From Roseospira marina (GTDB lineage Bacteria > Pseudomonadota > Alphaproteobacteria > Rhodospirillales > Rhodospirillaceae), in the NCBI RefSeq assembly GCF_014197855.1, contig NZ_JACIGJ010000001.1, positions 434,001 through 498,000 on the forward strand: a stretch of 64,000 nucleotides of DNA, given 5' to 3'. The position numbers and the translations under genes were made by a program. Under the pieces are notes generated by a model. The model saw only the letters and a program-made list of their open reading frames with translations. It searched no databases and had not been told where the DNA came from. This document shows positions 34,837 through 43,807 of this stretch, one piece after another; positions within the stretch are counted from its first letter, which is position 1; each line of letters opens with the position of its first letter.

Positions 34837-36654
34837 ATGAGATCCACTTCGTCGGACACTGAGGAACCGGCAACGGAGCAGGTTTTGAAACAATCGTATG
34901 GAAGTGAACTGGACCGCGCGCTGCGCGCCTTTCGGGGTGTGTTCGTGGCTACGTTCGGCTTCAGCTTTTTTATCAATCTTTTGATGTTTGTGGCGCCATT
35001 GTACATGCTACAGGTGTATGATCGGGTGCTGACCAGCCGCTCAGTGCCGACTCTCGTCGGCCTGACCGTCATTGCCGCCGGCACGCTGATTGTCATGGGG
35101 ACTCTGGAAACGCTCCGGGCCCGCATTCTGGTGCGCACCGGGGCCAAGCTCGATGAGCGGCTCGGGGCCACGCTGTTCTCGGCCGTGTTCCGGCGCAGCG
35201 TCGTGGCCCCCGGCGGCGGGCAGACCCAGGCCCTGCGCGATCTGGATTCCGTCCGCGAGTTTTTGACCGGGCAGGGGCTCCTCGCGTTCATTGACGCCCC
35301 GTGGGTTCCGTTGTTTCTTGCGGCGGTTTACCTTCTGCATCCCATGCTCGGGCTGGTCGCGACCGGCGGTGCCGTCGTCATCTTCACGCTGGCCGTCATC
35401 AACGCCTTGTGGTCGCGCGAGCCCTTGAAGGGGGCCAATGTGGCCAGCATCAACGCCAACGCCTACGTCTCGACCAGCGTTCGCAATGCCGAGGCCATGG
35501 AGGCGATGGGCATGATGCCTGGGATCCTCCGCCGCTGGAACGACAAGCATCGCAAGGTACTGGCCCTGCAATCCCAGGCCAGTGACCGGGCCGGGGTCAT
35601 CGTCGCGCTGTCCAAGGCCGTGCGCATGTTCCTGCAGATCGCCATTCTCGGCACGGGGGCGTATCTGGTCATTCACCGGTACGCCAGCCCCGGCGTGATG
35701 ATCGCCGCCTCCATCCTGATGGGGCGCGCTCTGGCTCCGGTCGAGCAGTCGGTGGCGCAATGGCGCAATTTCACCAACGCGCGCGCGGCTTATGGCCGCC
35801 TACGTGAGCTGTTGAACTCGACCCAGGCGGATCAGGAGCGGATGGCCCTGCCAAGCCCCGAGGGGCATCTGGCAATGGAACGAGTCGTCGCCGGGCCGCC
35901 CTTGGCCCGGACGGTTGTCCTCAAGGGGGTGTCGTTCACTGTAAGCCCCGGCGAGGTCCTCGGTGTGATCGGCCCCAGCGCAGCGGGCAAATCAACGCTT
36001 GCGCGGGTTCTGGTCGGTGTCTGGCCACCCTATCAGGGCACGGTGCGCCTGGACGAGGCCGATCTGGCCCATTGGGATAAGTTGCTGCTCGGTCAGCATA
36101 TCGGCTATCTGCCTCAGGACGTCGAACTGTTCGATGGAACGGTCGCCGAGAACATCGCCCGATTCACGGAGATCGATCCGGAGGCCGTGGTGCGCGCGGC
36201 CCAACGCGCCAGCGTGCACGACATGATCCTTGCCCTGCCGGAAGGCTACGATACGCAAATCGGCGCCGGCGGCGCGGTCTTGTCCGGCGGGCAACGCCAA
36301 CGGGTGGCCCTCGCCCGCGCCATGTACAACGAACCGCAGCTCATTATTCTGGACGAGCCGAACGCAAACCTTGACTCGGAGGGCGAACACGCCCTGATGG
36401 GAGCCTTGAACGGCCTCAGGCGGGAAGGCAAGACCGTCGTGGTCATCACGCACCGCCCGACGCTGCTCAACGCCGTGGACACGATTCTCGTGCTGAAGAA
36501 CGGCATGGTGGACGCCATCGGACCGCGCAAGGAGGTTCTGGCGAAGGTGATGCAGCCGAAGGCCGTGGCGTCAGGGCCGGGCGGAGGAGATGGCGCCGCG
36601 CCCCGATCGCTCCCTGGCGCCTCGATGGGGCCGACCGGCGGTCGCGGAGCTTGA
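34837..36654 (+). CDS. type I secretion system permease/ATPase
   Basis: A 605-residue ABC exporter of the PrtD/LapB kind that drives type I secretion across both membranes. The first 330 residues hold about six membrane spans ('GFSFFINLLMFVAPLYMLQV' is the first, followed by 'DRVLTSRSVPTL', a T1SS hallmark). The nucleotide-binding domain has Walker A 'IGPSAAGKSTLARVLVGVWP', the signature 'LSGGQRQRVALARAMYNEPQ' and Walker B 'LIILDEPNANLD'. The leader peptidase domain of bacteriocin exporters is absent. The fusion protein gene follows. Neither an outer-membrane TolC homologue nor an RTX substrate is in the window. Confidence 0.93.
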   Translation: MRSTSSDTEEPATEQVLKQSYGSELDRALRAFRGVFVATFGFSFFINLLMFVAPLYMLQVYDRVLTSRSVPTLVGLTVIAAGTLIVMGTLETLRARILVRTGAKLDERLGATLFSAVFRRSVVAPGGGQTQALRDLDSVREFLTGQGLLAFIDAPWVPLFLAAVYLLHPMLGLVATGGAVVIFTLAVINALWSREPLKGANVASINANAYVSTSVRNAEAMEAMGMMPGILRRWNDKHRKVLALQSQASDRAGVIVALSKAVRMFLQIAILGTGAYLVIHRYASPGVMIAASILMGRALAPVEQSVAQWRNFTNARAAYGRLRELLNSTQADQERMALPSPEGHLAMERVVAGPPLARTVVLKGVSFTVSPGEVLGVIGPSAAGKSTLARVLVGVWPPYQGTVRLDEADLAHWDKLLLGQHIGYLPQDVELFDGTVAENIARFTEIDPEAVVRAAQRASVHDMILALPEGYDTQIGAGGAVLSGGQRQRVALARAMYNEPQLIILDEPNANLDSEGEHALMGALNGLRREGKTVVVITHRPTLLNAVDTILVLKNGMVDAIGPRKEVLAKVMQPKAVASGPGGGDGAAPRSLPGASMGPTGGRGA

Positions 36655-36730
36655 TTGCGCCACTATGCTTCCCGAGCGCGGCCGGGTCCGCCGCCCGCCG
36701 GAGTCCGATGTGAAGGAGACGTCTCGCGTC

Positions 36731-38107
36731 ATGTCATCCCAAGCCAACATCGTCCCCTTGCAGGAGCGGGGCGGCCTGCCGGCACGCTACACCCCGCCGC
36801 CGCAGCCGGAAGAGCCGGGCCCCCCGACCGACGCGCGCCCGATCATCCTGCTCGGCATTCTGGTGGTGCTGGTGATGTTCGGCGGGCTCGGCACCTGGGC
36901 GGCGACCGCGCCGCTCGACAGCGCCATTATCGCCCCCGGCACGGTGATCGTGGAAAGCAACCGCAAGGCCATCCAGCATCTTGAAGGCGGGATCGTCTCC
37001 GAAATTCTGGTGGAAGAGGGCGACGTCGTCCAGGCGGGCGACGTTCTGCTGCGTCTGGACGCCACCAAGGCCAGCGCGAACGCCGCACTTTACCAGAAGA
37101 ACATGGATGAACTCGTGGCGCTAGAGGCGCGCCTCCTGGCCGAACAGAGCGATGCGGACACCATCGACTTCCCCGACGACCTGCGATCCAAGGTGTCGGA
37201 CCCCGATGTCCGCGATCTGATGGAAAACCAGACCGAACAGTTTGTTGAACGCCGGCGCTCCCTGGAAGGACAGATCGCGATTCTGGAACAACGCATTTCC
37301 CAGTATCAGCAGGAAATCACGGGCCTGAAGGCGCAGCACGACTCGCAGCTTCGCCAGCTTGAAATCTTCAAGGATGAGCTTGTGGGCCTGCGGGAGCTGT
37401 TCGAGAAAGGGTATTATCCGCGCACGCGCATCCTGGCGATGGAGCGTGAGGTTGCGGGCCTGGAGGGGACCATCGGGGCGACGGTGGCCGACATTGCGCG
37501 CGCCGAGAAGGGAATTGGCGAAACCAATCTGCAGATCATCCAGACCAAACAGAAGTTCCGCGAGGAGGTCGTGGCCCAGTTGCGTGAAACCCGCAACGAG
37601 ATGGGACAGGTTCGCGAAAAGCTCGTGGTGGCCGAGGATACCCTGCAACGGGTCGACATCCGATCGCCCCTGGCGGGGACGGTGCAGAACATCAAGGTTC
37701 ACACCGAGGGGGGCGTAATCCGCCCGGGCGACACGTTGATGGAGGTTGTGCCGACCGACGACCGCCTGGTGATCGAAGGGCAGGTGTCGCCCATCGATAT
37801 TGACGCCGTCCATGCGGGCCTTCAGGCGGAGGTGCGGCTGAGCGCCCTGTCGATGCGCAGCACACCCATCATCCTGGGAACGGTCACCACCGTGTCCTCG
37901 GATCGCATCGTCAACGAGCGGGAAAACACGGCCTATTTCCGCATTCAGGTCGTTGTCCCCGACGAGGAACTGGCGAAGCTGGGCGACCAGACCCTGTCCG
38001 CCGGCATGCCGGCCGAGGTGGTGGTCAAGATCGGCGAGCGAACGATGCTGGATTATATCGTCAAGCCGATGACGGATTACTTCGCTAAGGCGTTCACCGA
38101 GCAATAA
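36731..38107 (+). CDS. HlyD-family membrane fusion protein of type I secretion
   Basis: A 458-residue periplasmic adaptor. One membrane span ('PIILLGILVVLVMFGGLGTW') lies near residues 37-56, followed by 'APLDSAIIAPGTVIVESNRK' and the lipoyl-like half 'IQHLEGGIVSEILVEEGDVV'. A long alpha-helical hairpin covers about residues 135-300, and 'VDIRSPLAGTVQNIKVHTEG' is the second lipoyl half. The ATG at 36731 with AAGGAG at 36714-36719 is preferred over a start at 36590, which overlaps the ABC gene. It partners the preceding ABC protein. Confidence 0.93.
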   Translation: MSSQANIVPLQERGGLPARYTPPPQPEEPGPPTDARPIILLGILVVLVMFGGLGTWAATAPLDSAIIAPGTVIVESNRKAIQHLEGGIVSEILVEEGDVVQAGDVLLRLDATKASANAALYQKNMDELVALEARLLAEQSDADTIDFPDDLRSKVSDPDVRDLMENQTEQFVERRRSLEGQIAILEQRISQYQQEITGLKAQHDSQLRQLEIFKDELVGLRELFEKGYYPRTRILAMEREVAGLEGTIGATVADIARAEKGIGETNLQIIQTKQKFREEVVAQLRETRNEMGQVREKLVVAEDTLQRVDIRSPLAGTVQNIKVHTEGGVIRPGDTLMEVVPTDDRLVIEGQVSPIDIDAVHAGLQAEVRLSALSMRSTPIILGTVTTVSSDRIVNERENTAYFRIQVVVPDEELAKLGDQTLSAGMPAEVVVKIGERTMLDYIVKPMTDYFAKAFTEQ

Positions 38108-38129
38108 CCACGCTCCTGAAGGTGTATAC

Positions 38130-38152
38130 GGGCGGGCGCGGCCGACCCGCCC
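38130..38152 (+). terminator. GC-rich hairpin after the secretion genes
   Basis: GGGCGGG (38130-38136) pairs with CCCGCCC (38146-38152), 22 bases after the fusion-protein stop and before dapB. There is no T-tract, so termination is uncertain. Confidence 0.4.
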
Positions 38153-38174
38153 CCGTGCGGTCAAAGAGGGATCA

Positions 38175-38978
38175 ATGCTGAAGATTGGAATCGCGGGCTG
38201 TGGCGGTCGGATGGGGCGCATGCTGGTCCGGCACACCCTGGACACACCGGGCGTGCTGTTGGCGGCCGGGTCGGAGCGGCCGGGAAGTGATCTGGTTGGG
38301 GCCGATGTGGCCTCGGTGGTCGGCGCGGCGCCGGTCGGCGCGGTCATCACCGACGATCCAGCGGCCCTAGTGGCAGCGTGCGACGCGGTGATTGACTTCA
38401 CGACACCCGCACTCACGGCTGTGCACGCCGAGCAGGCGGCGGCGCGGGGTTCGATTCTGGTGATCGGCACCACCGGCCTGGGCGCGTCGGATCTGTCGCT
38501 CCTGTCCGAGGCGGCGGCCGACGCACGGATCGTACGCGCGCCTAACATGAGCGTGGGGGTCAACCTGCTGATGGCCCTGACTCGTACGGTCGCGGCCACC
38601 TTGGGCGAGGAGTACGACATCGAGATCGTCGAGCACCACCACCGCCACAAGGTTGATGCGCCCTCGGGCACTGCGCTCGGGCTGGGCGAGGCCGCCGCCC
38701 AAGGCCGGGGTGTGGATCTTGATGCCGTGTCGGATCGGGCACGGGACGGACATACCGGCGCACGCGAGGACGGCCATATTGGCTTCGCCGTCGTGCGGGG
38801 CGGTGATGTGGTGGGCGATCACACCGTGATGTTCGCCGGCCCGGGCGAGCGTATCGAGCTGACTCACAAGGCCAGTGACCGGGGCATCTATGCCCGCGGT
38901 GCCTTGCGCGCGGCCCTGTGGGCGCAGGATCGGCCCAACGGCTTGTACAGCATGGCGGATGTGCTTGGCCTCGGGTAA
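38175..38978 (+). CDS. dapB: 4-hydroxy-tetrahydrodipicolinate reductase
   Basis: A 267-residue NAD(P)H-dependent enzyme of lysine and diaminopimelate synthesis. The nucleotide-binding loop is 'IGIAGCGGRMGRMLVRH' at the N terminus. The catalytic block is 'EIVEHHHRHKVDAPSGTALG' with the His pair and Lys. 'VIDFTTPALTAVHAEQAAAR' and 'VRAPNMSVGVNLLM' are also typical. GAGGGATC precedes the ATG. It stands alone between the secretion genes and fhs on the opposite strand. Confidence 0.96.
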   Translation: MLKIGIAGCGGRMGRMLVRHTLDTPGVLLAAGSERPGSDLVGADVASVVGAAPVGAVITDDPAALVAACDAVIDFTTPALTAVHAEQAAARGSILVIGTTGLGASDLSLLSEAAADARIVRAPNMSVGVNLLMALTRTVAATLGEEYDIEIVEHHHRHKVDAPSGTALGLGEAAAQGRGVDLDAVSDRARDGHTGAREDGHIGFAVVRGGDVVGDHTVMFAGPGERIELTHKASDRGIYARGALRAALWAQDRPNGLYSMADVLGLG

Positions 38979-39146
38979 GCGCGCTCTTTCCATACCGGTG
39001 TTGCACCGGCTTCCATGTGCTGCCGTCGGCCGGCCTTGTGGGCCCACCGTGAGCGGTCCTTGGCCGCCTGGGCGCTCCGCCTGCCGGCGTCCGCTCTCCA
39101 GCCCTGAGCCCCCCGCGAACGCCGGCTGAGACCTCCGGCCGAGACT

Positions 39147-40928
39147 TTACGTCAAACCCACGACCTCGCCGCCCGGCCCCAAGCCGATATGAAGGGCGGC
39201 CGGGCTTTGGGGCAAGCCCGGCATGGTCATGATGTCGCCGCAGATCGCCACCACGAAGCCAGCGCCCGCGGCTAGGCGGACCTCCCGAATCGGCAGCACA
39301 TGGCCCTCCGGCGCGCCTTTCACTCCGGGATCGGCGGAAAAGCTGTACTGGGTCTTGGCAATGCAGATCGGCAGATGGCCGTATCCCTGCGCGGCAATGT
39401 CCTCCAGACCACGCTGCGCCAGCCAGTCCAGGGTGATGTCCGCCGCGCCGTAGACCCGCTGGGCCACGGTCCTGATCTTGTCGGGCAGCGGCATGGAATC
39501 CGGGTACAGGAAACGGACCTCCGGCGGGGGAGCATCCAGGCGTTCGGCCACCAAGCGGGCGAGGTTCTCACTGCCGCGACTGCCGTCGGCCCAATGCGAG
39601 GCGAGGGCCACGGGCACGCCAACGGCGTCGCAGGCCGCGCGCACCGCGTCGAGCTCCGCGCGTGTATCGCCGGAAAACTGGTTGATGGCGACGATCGGTG
39701 CCAGGCCGAACGCCTGCAGATTGGTTACATGGCGCTGCAGGTTGCTGGTGCCGCGGCGAACCGCGTCGGGGTCGGGGATGCCCAGATCGCCCTTCGCGAC
39801 GCCGCCGTGCATCTTAAGCGCCCGCACGGTCGCCACGACGACCACCGCATGCGGTCGCAGGCCGGATTGCCGGCATTTGATGTGCAAGAACTTCTCCGCC
39901 CCCAGATCGGCGCCGAACCCGGCCTCGGTCACGACCACGTCGTTCAGGCGCAGCGCCGTGTCGGTCGCCATGACCGAGTTGCAGCCGTGGGCGATGTTGG
40001 CGAACGGACCGCCGTGGATGAAGGCGGGGTTGTGCTCCAGTGTCTGGACCAGATTGGGAGCCAGCGCATCGCGCAGCAGCACCGTCATGGCCCCGTCCGC
40101 GCCGATGTCGCGGGCGAAGACCGGGCTTTTGTCGGAGCGTAGGCCGATAACGATCCCGCCCAACCGCTCTTGCAGGTCGGACAGATCCGTGGCGAGGCAC
40201 AGGACGGCCATCACCTCCGACGCCACGGTGATATCGAACCCACCCTCGCGCGGGATGCCGTGCGCCGGACCGCCGAGTCCGAGGGTGATGTTGCGCAACG
40301 CGCGGTCGTTCACGTCCATCACGCGCCGCCAGGACACGCGGCGGACGTCGAGGTGTTGCGCATTACCCCAATGCAGATGGTTGTCGATCAGCGCGGCGAG
40401 CAGGTTATGCGCCGCGGTGATGGCATGAAAATCGCCCGTGAAATGAAGGTTGATGTCCTCCATGGGGATGACCTGCGCCCGACCGCCCCCGGCCGCGCCG
40501 CCCTTCATGCCGAAACACGGCCCGAGGGAGGGCTCCCGCAGGCAGACGGCTGAATTCAGACCGATTCGGTTCAGCCCGTCGTTCAGGCCGACGCTCGTGG
40601 TTGTCTTGCCTTCACCCGCCGGGGTCGGTGTGATGGCCGTGACCAGCACCAGCTGGCCGCGCGGTCGGGTGCGCAGGCCCGCTATGTAGTCGAGCGTGAT
40701 CTTAGCCTTGGTGTGGCCATAGGGAATAAGCGATTCCGAAGGAATATCAAGAGTGTCGGCCGCCAAATCGAGAATCGCGCGCGGGCGGGCGGCGCGCGCG
40801 ATCTCGATATCCGGGGTGCCGGGCGGCGGAAGGCCATCCCCCGCCGACGCACAGGACGCGCCGCAGGATGCCGTCCCGGACTCTAGGTCGAAGGAGGCGG
40901 GACGGACGGTGGAACGGTGTTGCGACAT
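39147..40928 (-). CDS. fhs: formate--tetrahydrofolate ligase
   Basis: A 593-residue enzyme that joins formate and THF with ATP, or runs in reverse to release formate and ATP. The P-loop '[20 protein letters not shown]' is near residue 100, followed by '[20 protein letters not shown]' and '[13 protein letters not shown]', all highly conserved. The C terminus has '[20 protein letters not shown]' and '[20 protein letters not shown]'. About 35 extra N-terminal residues precede the usual 'IEIARAA' start. A GGAGAC site supports ATG 40928. It lies 29 bases after the MTHFR-like gene, so they form one transcript. Confidence 0.95.
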   Translation of the reverse strand: MSQHRSTVRPASFDLESGTASCGASCASAGDGLPPPGTPDIEIARAARPRAILDLAADTLDIPSESLIPYGHTKAKITLDYIAGLRTRPRGQLVLVTAITPTPAGEGKTTTSVGLNDGLNRIGLNSAVCLREPSLGPCFGMKGGAAGGGRAQVIPMEDINLHFTGDFHAITAAHNLLAALIDNHLHWGNAQHLDVRRVSWRRVMDVNDRALRNITLGLGGPAHGIPREGGFDITVASEVMAVLCLATDLSDLQERLGGIVIGLRSDKSPVFARDIGADGAMTVLLRDALAPNLVQTLEHNPAFIHGGPFANIAHGCNSVMATDTALRLNDVVVTEAGFGADLGAEKFLHIKCRQSGLRPHAVVVVATVRALKMHGGVAKGDLGIPDPDAVRRGTSNLQRHVTNLQAFGLAPIVAINQFSGDTRAELDAVRAACDAVGVPVALASHWADGSRGSENLARLVAERLDAPPPEVRFLYPDSMPLPDKIRTVAQRVYGAADITLDWLAQRGLEDIAAQGYGHLPICIAKTQYSFSADPGVKGAPEGHVLPIREVRLAAGAGFVVAICGDIMTMPGLPQSPAALHIGLGPGGEVVGLT

Positions 40929-40957
40929 GCCCTGTCTCCATGGGGCCCGCCGGACCC

Positions 40958-41905
40958 TCAGATCGCGGGCGATTGCGCGGCGTCCGACGCCGGAGGGCTC
41001 GGAACGGTATGCCCGGTCCCGGTGGCCCAGCGTGTCGTGCCCCAAGCGGCTGTCTTGGCGAAGCCACCGAATGGAAACAGATGAACGCCGGCCACCGACC
41101 AGACGGCGTCCCGAGTGTGCCCTTTCGAAAGATCGTCGACAATGGCATCGGGTGCCCAGGCCTTCACCAGACCCGCCAACACGTCCGGCCGCCGGGTCAG
41201 CACCCGCAAGGATGCCCCGACACCGCACTGCCGGGCGTAGGTGATGAGGGTCGCGGGCTTGGCCGGGCCGGGCAGGCCGACCCGCACCGGCAGCGCGATT
41301 CCCTCCTGCGGGAGGGTGCGGAGCCACGCCAAGACGGGTTTGGCGCTGAAGGTGAATTGCGTCACGATCCAGGCGTTCAACCCATGGGCCTCCGCGAAGG
41401 CCTGCTTCATACGCAGAGCGTCCCACAAAGCGCCCCGGTTTGCCTGCGGGTGCCCCTCTGGGTGACCCGCCACACCGAATCCGGACAGCCCGGCCGCGTC
41501 CAGCAGACCGCTCTCCAACACGCTCCGGGTGTCCTGGAACGGTCCGGCCGGGCGGTCGGCGGATCCGGCGAGCAACAGGATATCGCGCACCCCAACCTCA
41601 TGAACGGCGCGGCCAAGCCAGTCCGAGAGATCGGCCCGGTTTCGCAGACTGCGAGCGGCGAGGTGGGGCACCGGGCGAAGGCCCTCGCCGCGAAGGCGCC
41701 GGCACAACGCCATGACCTCGGCCGGGTCCGTCCCGGGCAGGCTGGTGATATAGACCGCCGTGCCGGCGGGCAGAAGGGCCGCGAAGGACGGAACTTTCCG
41801 CGCAGCGCCGGGGGTCACTTCCAGGGAAAAGGATGGCAGGCACGCGCCGGCACGCGCCGACGCCGCGTCGGTGGATGTGCGGAGACCAAGGCTGTCGTAA
41901 GGCAT
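40958..41905 (-). CDS. methylenetetrahydrofolate reductase-like protein (divergent)
   Basis: A 315-residue protein with the TIM-barrel pattern of MetF: '[11 protein letters not shown]' (MetF has FEFFPP), 'VYITSLPG', '[12 protein letters not shown]', '[12 protein letters not shown]', and '[18 protein letters not shown]' which matches the QFFF-type block. The flavin-binding 'RGD' motif is replaced by 'AGSADRP'. MetF reduces methylene-THF to methyl-THF; some divergent homologues are thought to oxidise methyl-THF in one-carbon catabolism. ATG 41905 has GGGAGAGG upstream and is preferred over GTG 41929. It is followed directly by fhs, which suggests a linked THF pathway. Confidence 0.75.
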   Translation of the reverse strand: MPYDSLGLRTSTDAASARAGACLPSFSLEVTPGAARKVPSFAALLPAGTAVYITSLPGTDPAEVMALCRRLRGEGLRPVPHLAARSLRNRADLSDWLGRAVHEVGVRDILLLAGSADRPAGPFQDTRSVLESGLLDAAGLSGFGVAGHPEGHPQANRGALWDALRMKQAFAEAHGLNAWIVTQFTFSAKPVLAWLRTLPQEGIALPVRVGLPGPAKPATLITYARQCGVGASLRVLTRRPDVLAGLVKAWAPDAIVDDLSKGHTRDAVWSVAGVHLFPFGGFAKTAAWGTTRWATGTGHTVPSPPASDAAQSPAI

Positions 41906-42066
41906 GGGGTGTGCCTCTCCCGCCGCCACTGAAGGCGGTCACACGGAGCTGGGGACGCGTGTCAGGGTTCTCCGGGGCATCCTTTGAGCCCCGCGTTTCG
42001 ACATCGCGTGTCGACACCGTATTTGGCGTGTCCGACTGGCCCGTTGCGCGTGGGCCGGGCAGGGGG

Positions 42067-42101
42067 CCGGAGCCGGTTGGGGCGGACCCCGCCGGCTCCG
42101 G
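42067..42101 (-). terminator. hairpin downstream of the GcvT-like gene
   Basis: CCGGAGCCGG (42067-42076) pairs with CCGGCTCCGG (42092-42101), with an inner GGGG/CCCC pairing. It starts 11 bases after the GcvT-like stop on the minus strand. No T-tract follows, so termination is likely but not certain. Confidence 0.55.
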
Positions 42102-42112
42102 TGTCCCCTTGC

Positions 42113-43468
42113 TCAGTACGCGGTATCGCGCCCGTGGGAGCGCGCCAGTTCGCGCGCGCTCGGATTGGCCGACGCCCGGAACGGCATCGGCACCACCTGC
42201 GCGTTGACGGGCTCTCCGGCACGCTCCGCGTATTCATCGGGCAACCAGACCGTCAGGCGCGTGCCCTCGTGCCGCATCCCATACGGCACATAGCCCATGG
42301 CGATGTTGGTGCCCAGCTCCGGCGAGTACCAGGGCGAGGTCACGAACCCGATCGGCGTGCCGGCATCCTCACCGGAGATCAGCCAGAAGTCGGGCGCGTA
42401 GTCCGTGATCGGTTCCCCGCCAAGAACGATACCCACGAGCTGAAGCGCATAGGGCGCGCCCCCACTCTCCAGGTCCGCGCGTACCGCCTCCAGGCGGGCT
42501 TTGCCGATGTAGTCGGCCGTTTTCTTGCGCGGCACCTGATAGCCAAGGTTGCACTGGAAGGGCAGGGTTTCCTGGTCCAGGTCCTGACCCCAAGACAGGA
42601 TACCGGCCGCAATCCGGCGGTGGTGGGCTGGGGCGATGACCATCAGGTTATGCTTTGCGCCGGCCTCCAGGACCGCATTCCACATGTCATCGGCGTACAG
42701 GGTCGCGTCGCGAAGATAGATTTCGTAGCCGGCCTCGCCCGAGAACCCAGTCTGGGAGATGACCACGTCGCGCCCCCCGACCCGGGCCGCGAGCAGGCCG
42801 TAATACGGCACATCCCGAATGGCCGGACCGACCAGATCCTCCATGAGGGCCAGCGACTTCGGTCCCTGGATCTGGACCGGGGCGACGTCGATTTCCCGAA
42901 TGGACACATTCATCTTCAGGCCGACGTTCACACCGCACAGCCATTGCTCCAGGTCACTGTCCGACAGCGAGAACCAGAACTCGTCCTCGGCGATCCGCAA
43001 CAGCACCGGATCGTTGAGGATGCCGCCCGCCTCGTTGCAGAGGATCACGTACTTGCCGTTCATCGGCTGGATACGAGTGACGTCGCGGGTCACGACGTAG
43101 TTCACGAACGCCTCGGCGTCCGGCCCCTTGACCTGAATCTGTCGCTCAACGGCGACGTTCCACATGGTCACATGATTGACCAGCGCGTCATACTCGACCA
43201 TGGCGCCCCCGTCCTCGGGCCGGACGTAGCCGCGCGGGTGATACATGCGATTATAAACGGTCGCGCGCCAGCATCCGGCCTGGTGGGCCAGGTGCCAATA
43301 GGGCGACTTTCGGACGCGCGTGGAAATCAGCATCTGCACCGGCGTCGGGCCGCTCTGACGCAGGTTGATCGGAACCGTCCGGTCCGACTGGTCAACGGTC
43401 AGGCACTGGCGGTTGGTAAGGTCGGTGGTCGCGGCAAGGGCGGCTCCGGGGGCAAGCGGTGTGTCCAT
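42113..43468 (-). CDS. GcvT-like tetrahydrofolate-dependent aminomethyl/methyltransferase
   Basis: A 451-residue member of the GcvT/DmdA fold family. Blocks include 'RKSPYWHLAHQAGCWRATVY', 'NVAVERQIQVKGPDAEAFVN', 'YVVTRDVTRIQPMNGKYVIL', 'QIQGPKSLALM', 'SQTGFSGEAGYEIYLRD' and a C-terminal beta-barrel. It is longer than the glycine cleavage T protein (about 370), and no gcvH or gcvP is nearby. Relatives demethylate methylated amines, DMSP or aromatic ethers onto THF. The neighbouring MTHFR-like and Fhs genes would carry the THF-bound carbon to formate. The ATG at 43468 has GGAG upstream; GTG 43483 is an alternative. The substrate is not readable. Confidence 0.78.
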   Translation of the reverse strand: MDTPLAPGAALAATTDLTNRQCLTVDQSDRTVPINLRQSGPTPVQMLISTRVRKSPYWHLAHQAGCWRATVYNRMYHPRGYVRPEDGGAMVEYDALVNHVTMWNVAVERQIQVKGPDAEAFVNYVVTRDVTRIQPMNGKYVILCNEAGGILNDPVLLRIAEDEFWFSLSDSDLEQWLCGVNVGLKMNVSIREIDVAPVQIQGPKSLALMEDLVGPAIRDVPYYGLLAARVGGRDVVISQTGFSGEAGYEIYLRDATLYADDMWNAVLEAGAKHNLMVIAPAHHRRIAAGILSWGQDLDQETLPFQCNLGYQVPRKKTADYIGKARLEAVRADLESGGAPYALQLVGIVLGGEPITDYAPDFWLISGEDAGTPIGFVTSPWYSPELGTNIAMGYVPYGMRHEGTRLTVWLPDEYAERAGEPVNAQVVPMPFRASANPSARELARSHGRDTAY

Positions 43469-43807
43469 GGGTCCGTGCTCCACTGCGTTGGGCTTGACCC
43501 TGGAAGGTTGCCGCGTTCATTCCGGCCGCGATCGCCCAAATCCGACGTACATTGTCTCAGTTCCGTCATCGCGGAACAGAGAGCGACCGATTTCGCAGGT
43601 GCAGCGGAAGTCCGCCGCCTATCGAAGGGCGGAACGGCGGAGCCACGGCGGGACATACTGGGTTCGAGAGGAATTGCCGAGCGATCCCGTCGGACTCTCA
43701 AGACGCACGGAGACGATCGGCTCATGGTCGCCAATGCGGCGTTTCGGACCCCCATATCCGCGCCGGGGCGTCGGCTTTTCGTCGCTTCGGTGGTCGGGGA
43801 GGGGCCC
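43469..43807. other. 339-base gap between GcvT-like gene and fliI
   Basis: No gene is supported here. fliJ, which often follows fliI, is absent. The gap should hold the promoter of the GcvT-like operon on the minus strand. I see nothing else in it. Confidence 0.45.

Noticed and set aside
34559-34840. 93-residue open frame before the type I secretion ABC gene
   Set aside because: No domain, poor start context, and it overlaps the ABC start.
40929-41426. N-terminal extension of formate-THF ligase to 759 residues
   Set aside because: The extra residues are out-of-frame sequence of the MTHFR-like gene; ATG 40928 has a ribosome binding site.
42113-43468. Glycine cleavage system T protein
   Set aside because: The protein is about 80 residues too long and gcvH and gcvP are absent, so a different THF methyltransferase is more likely.
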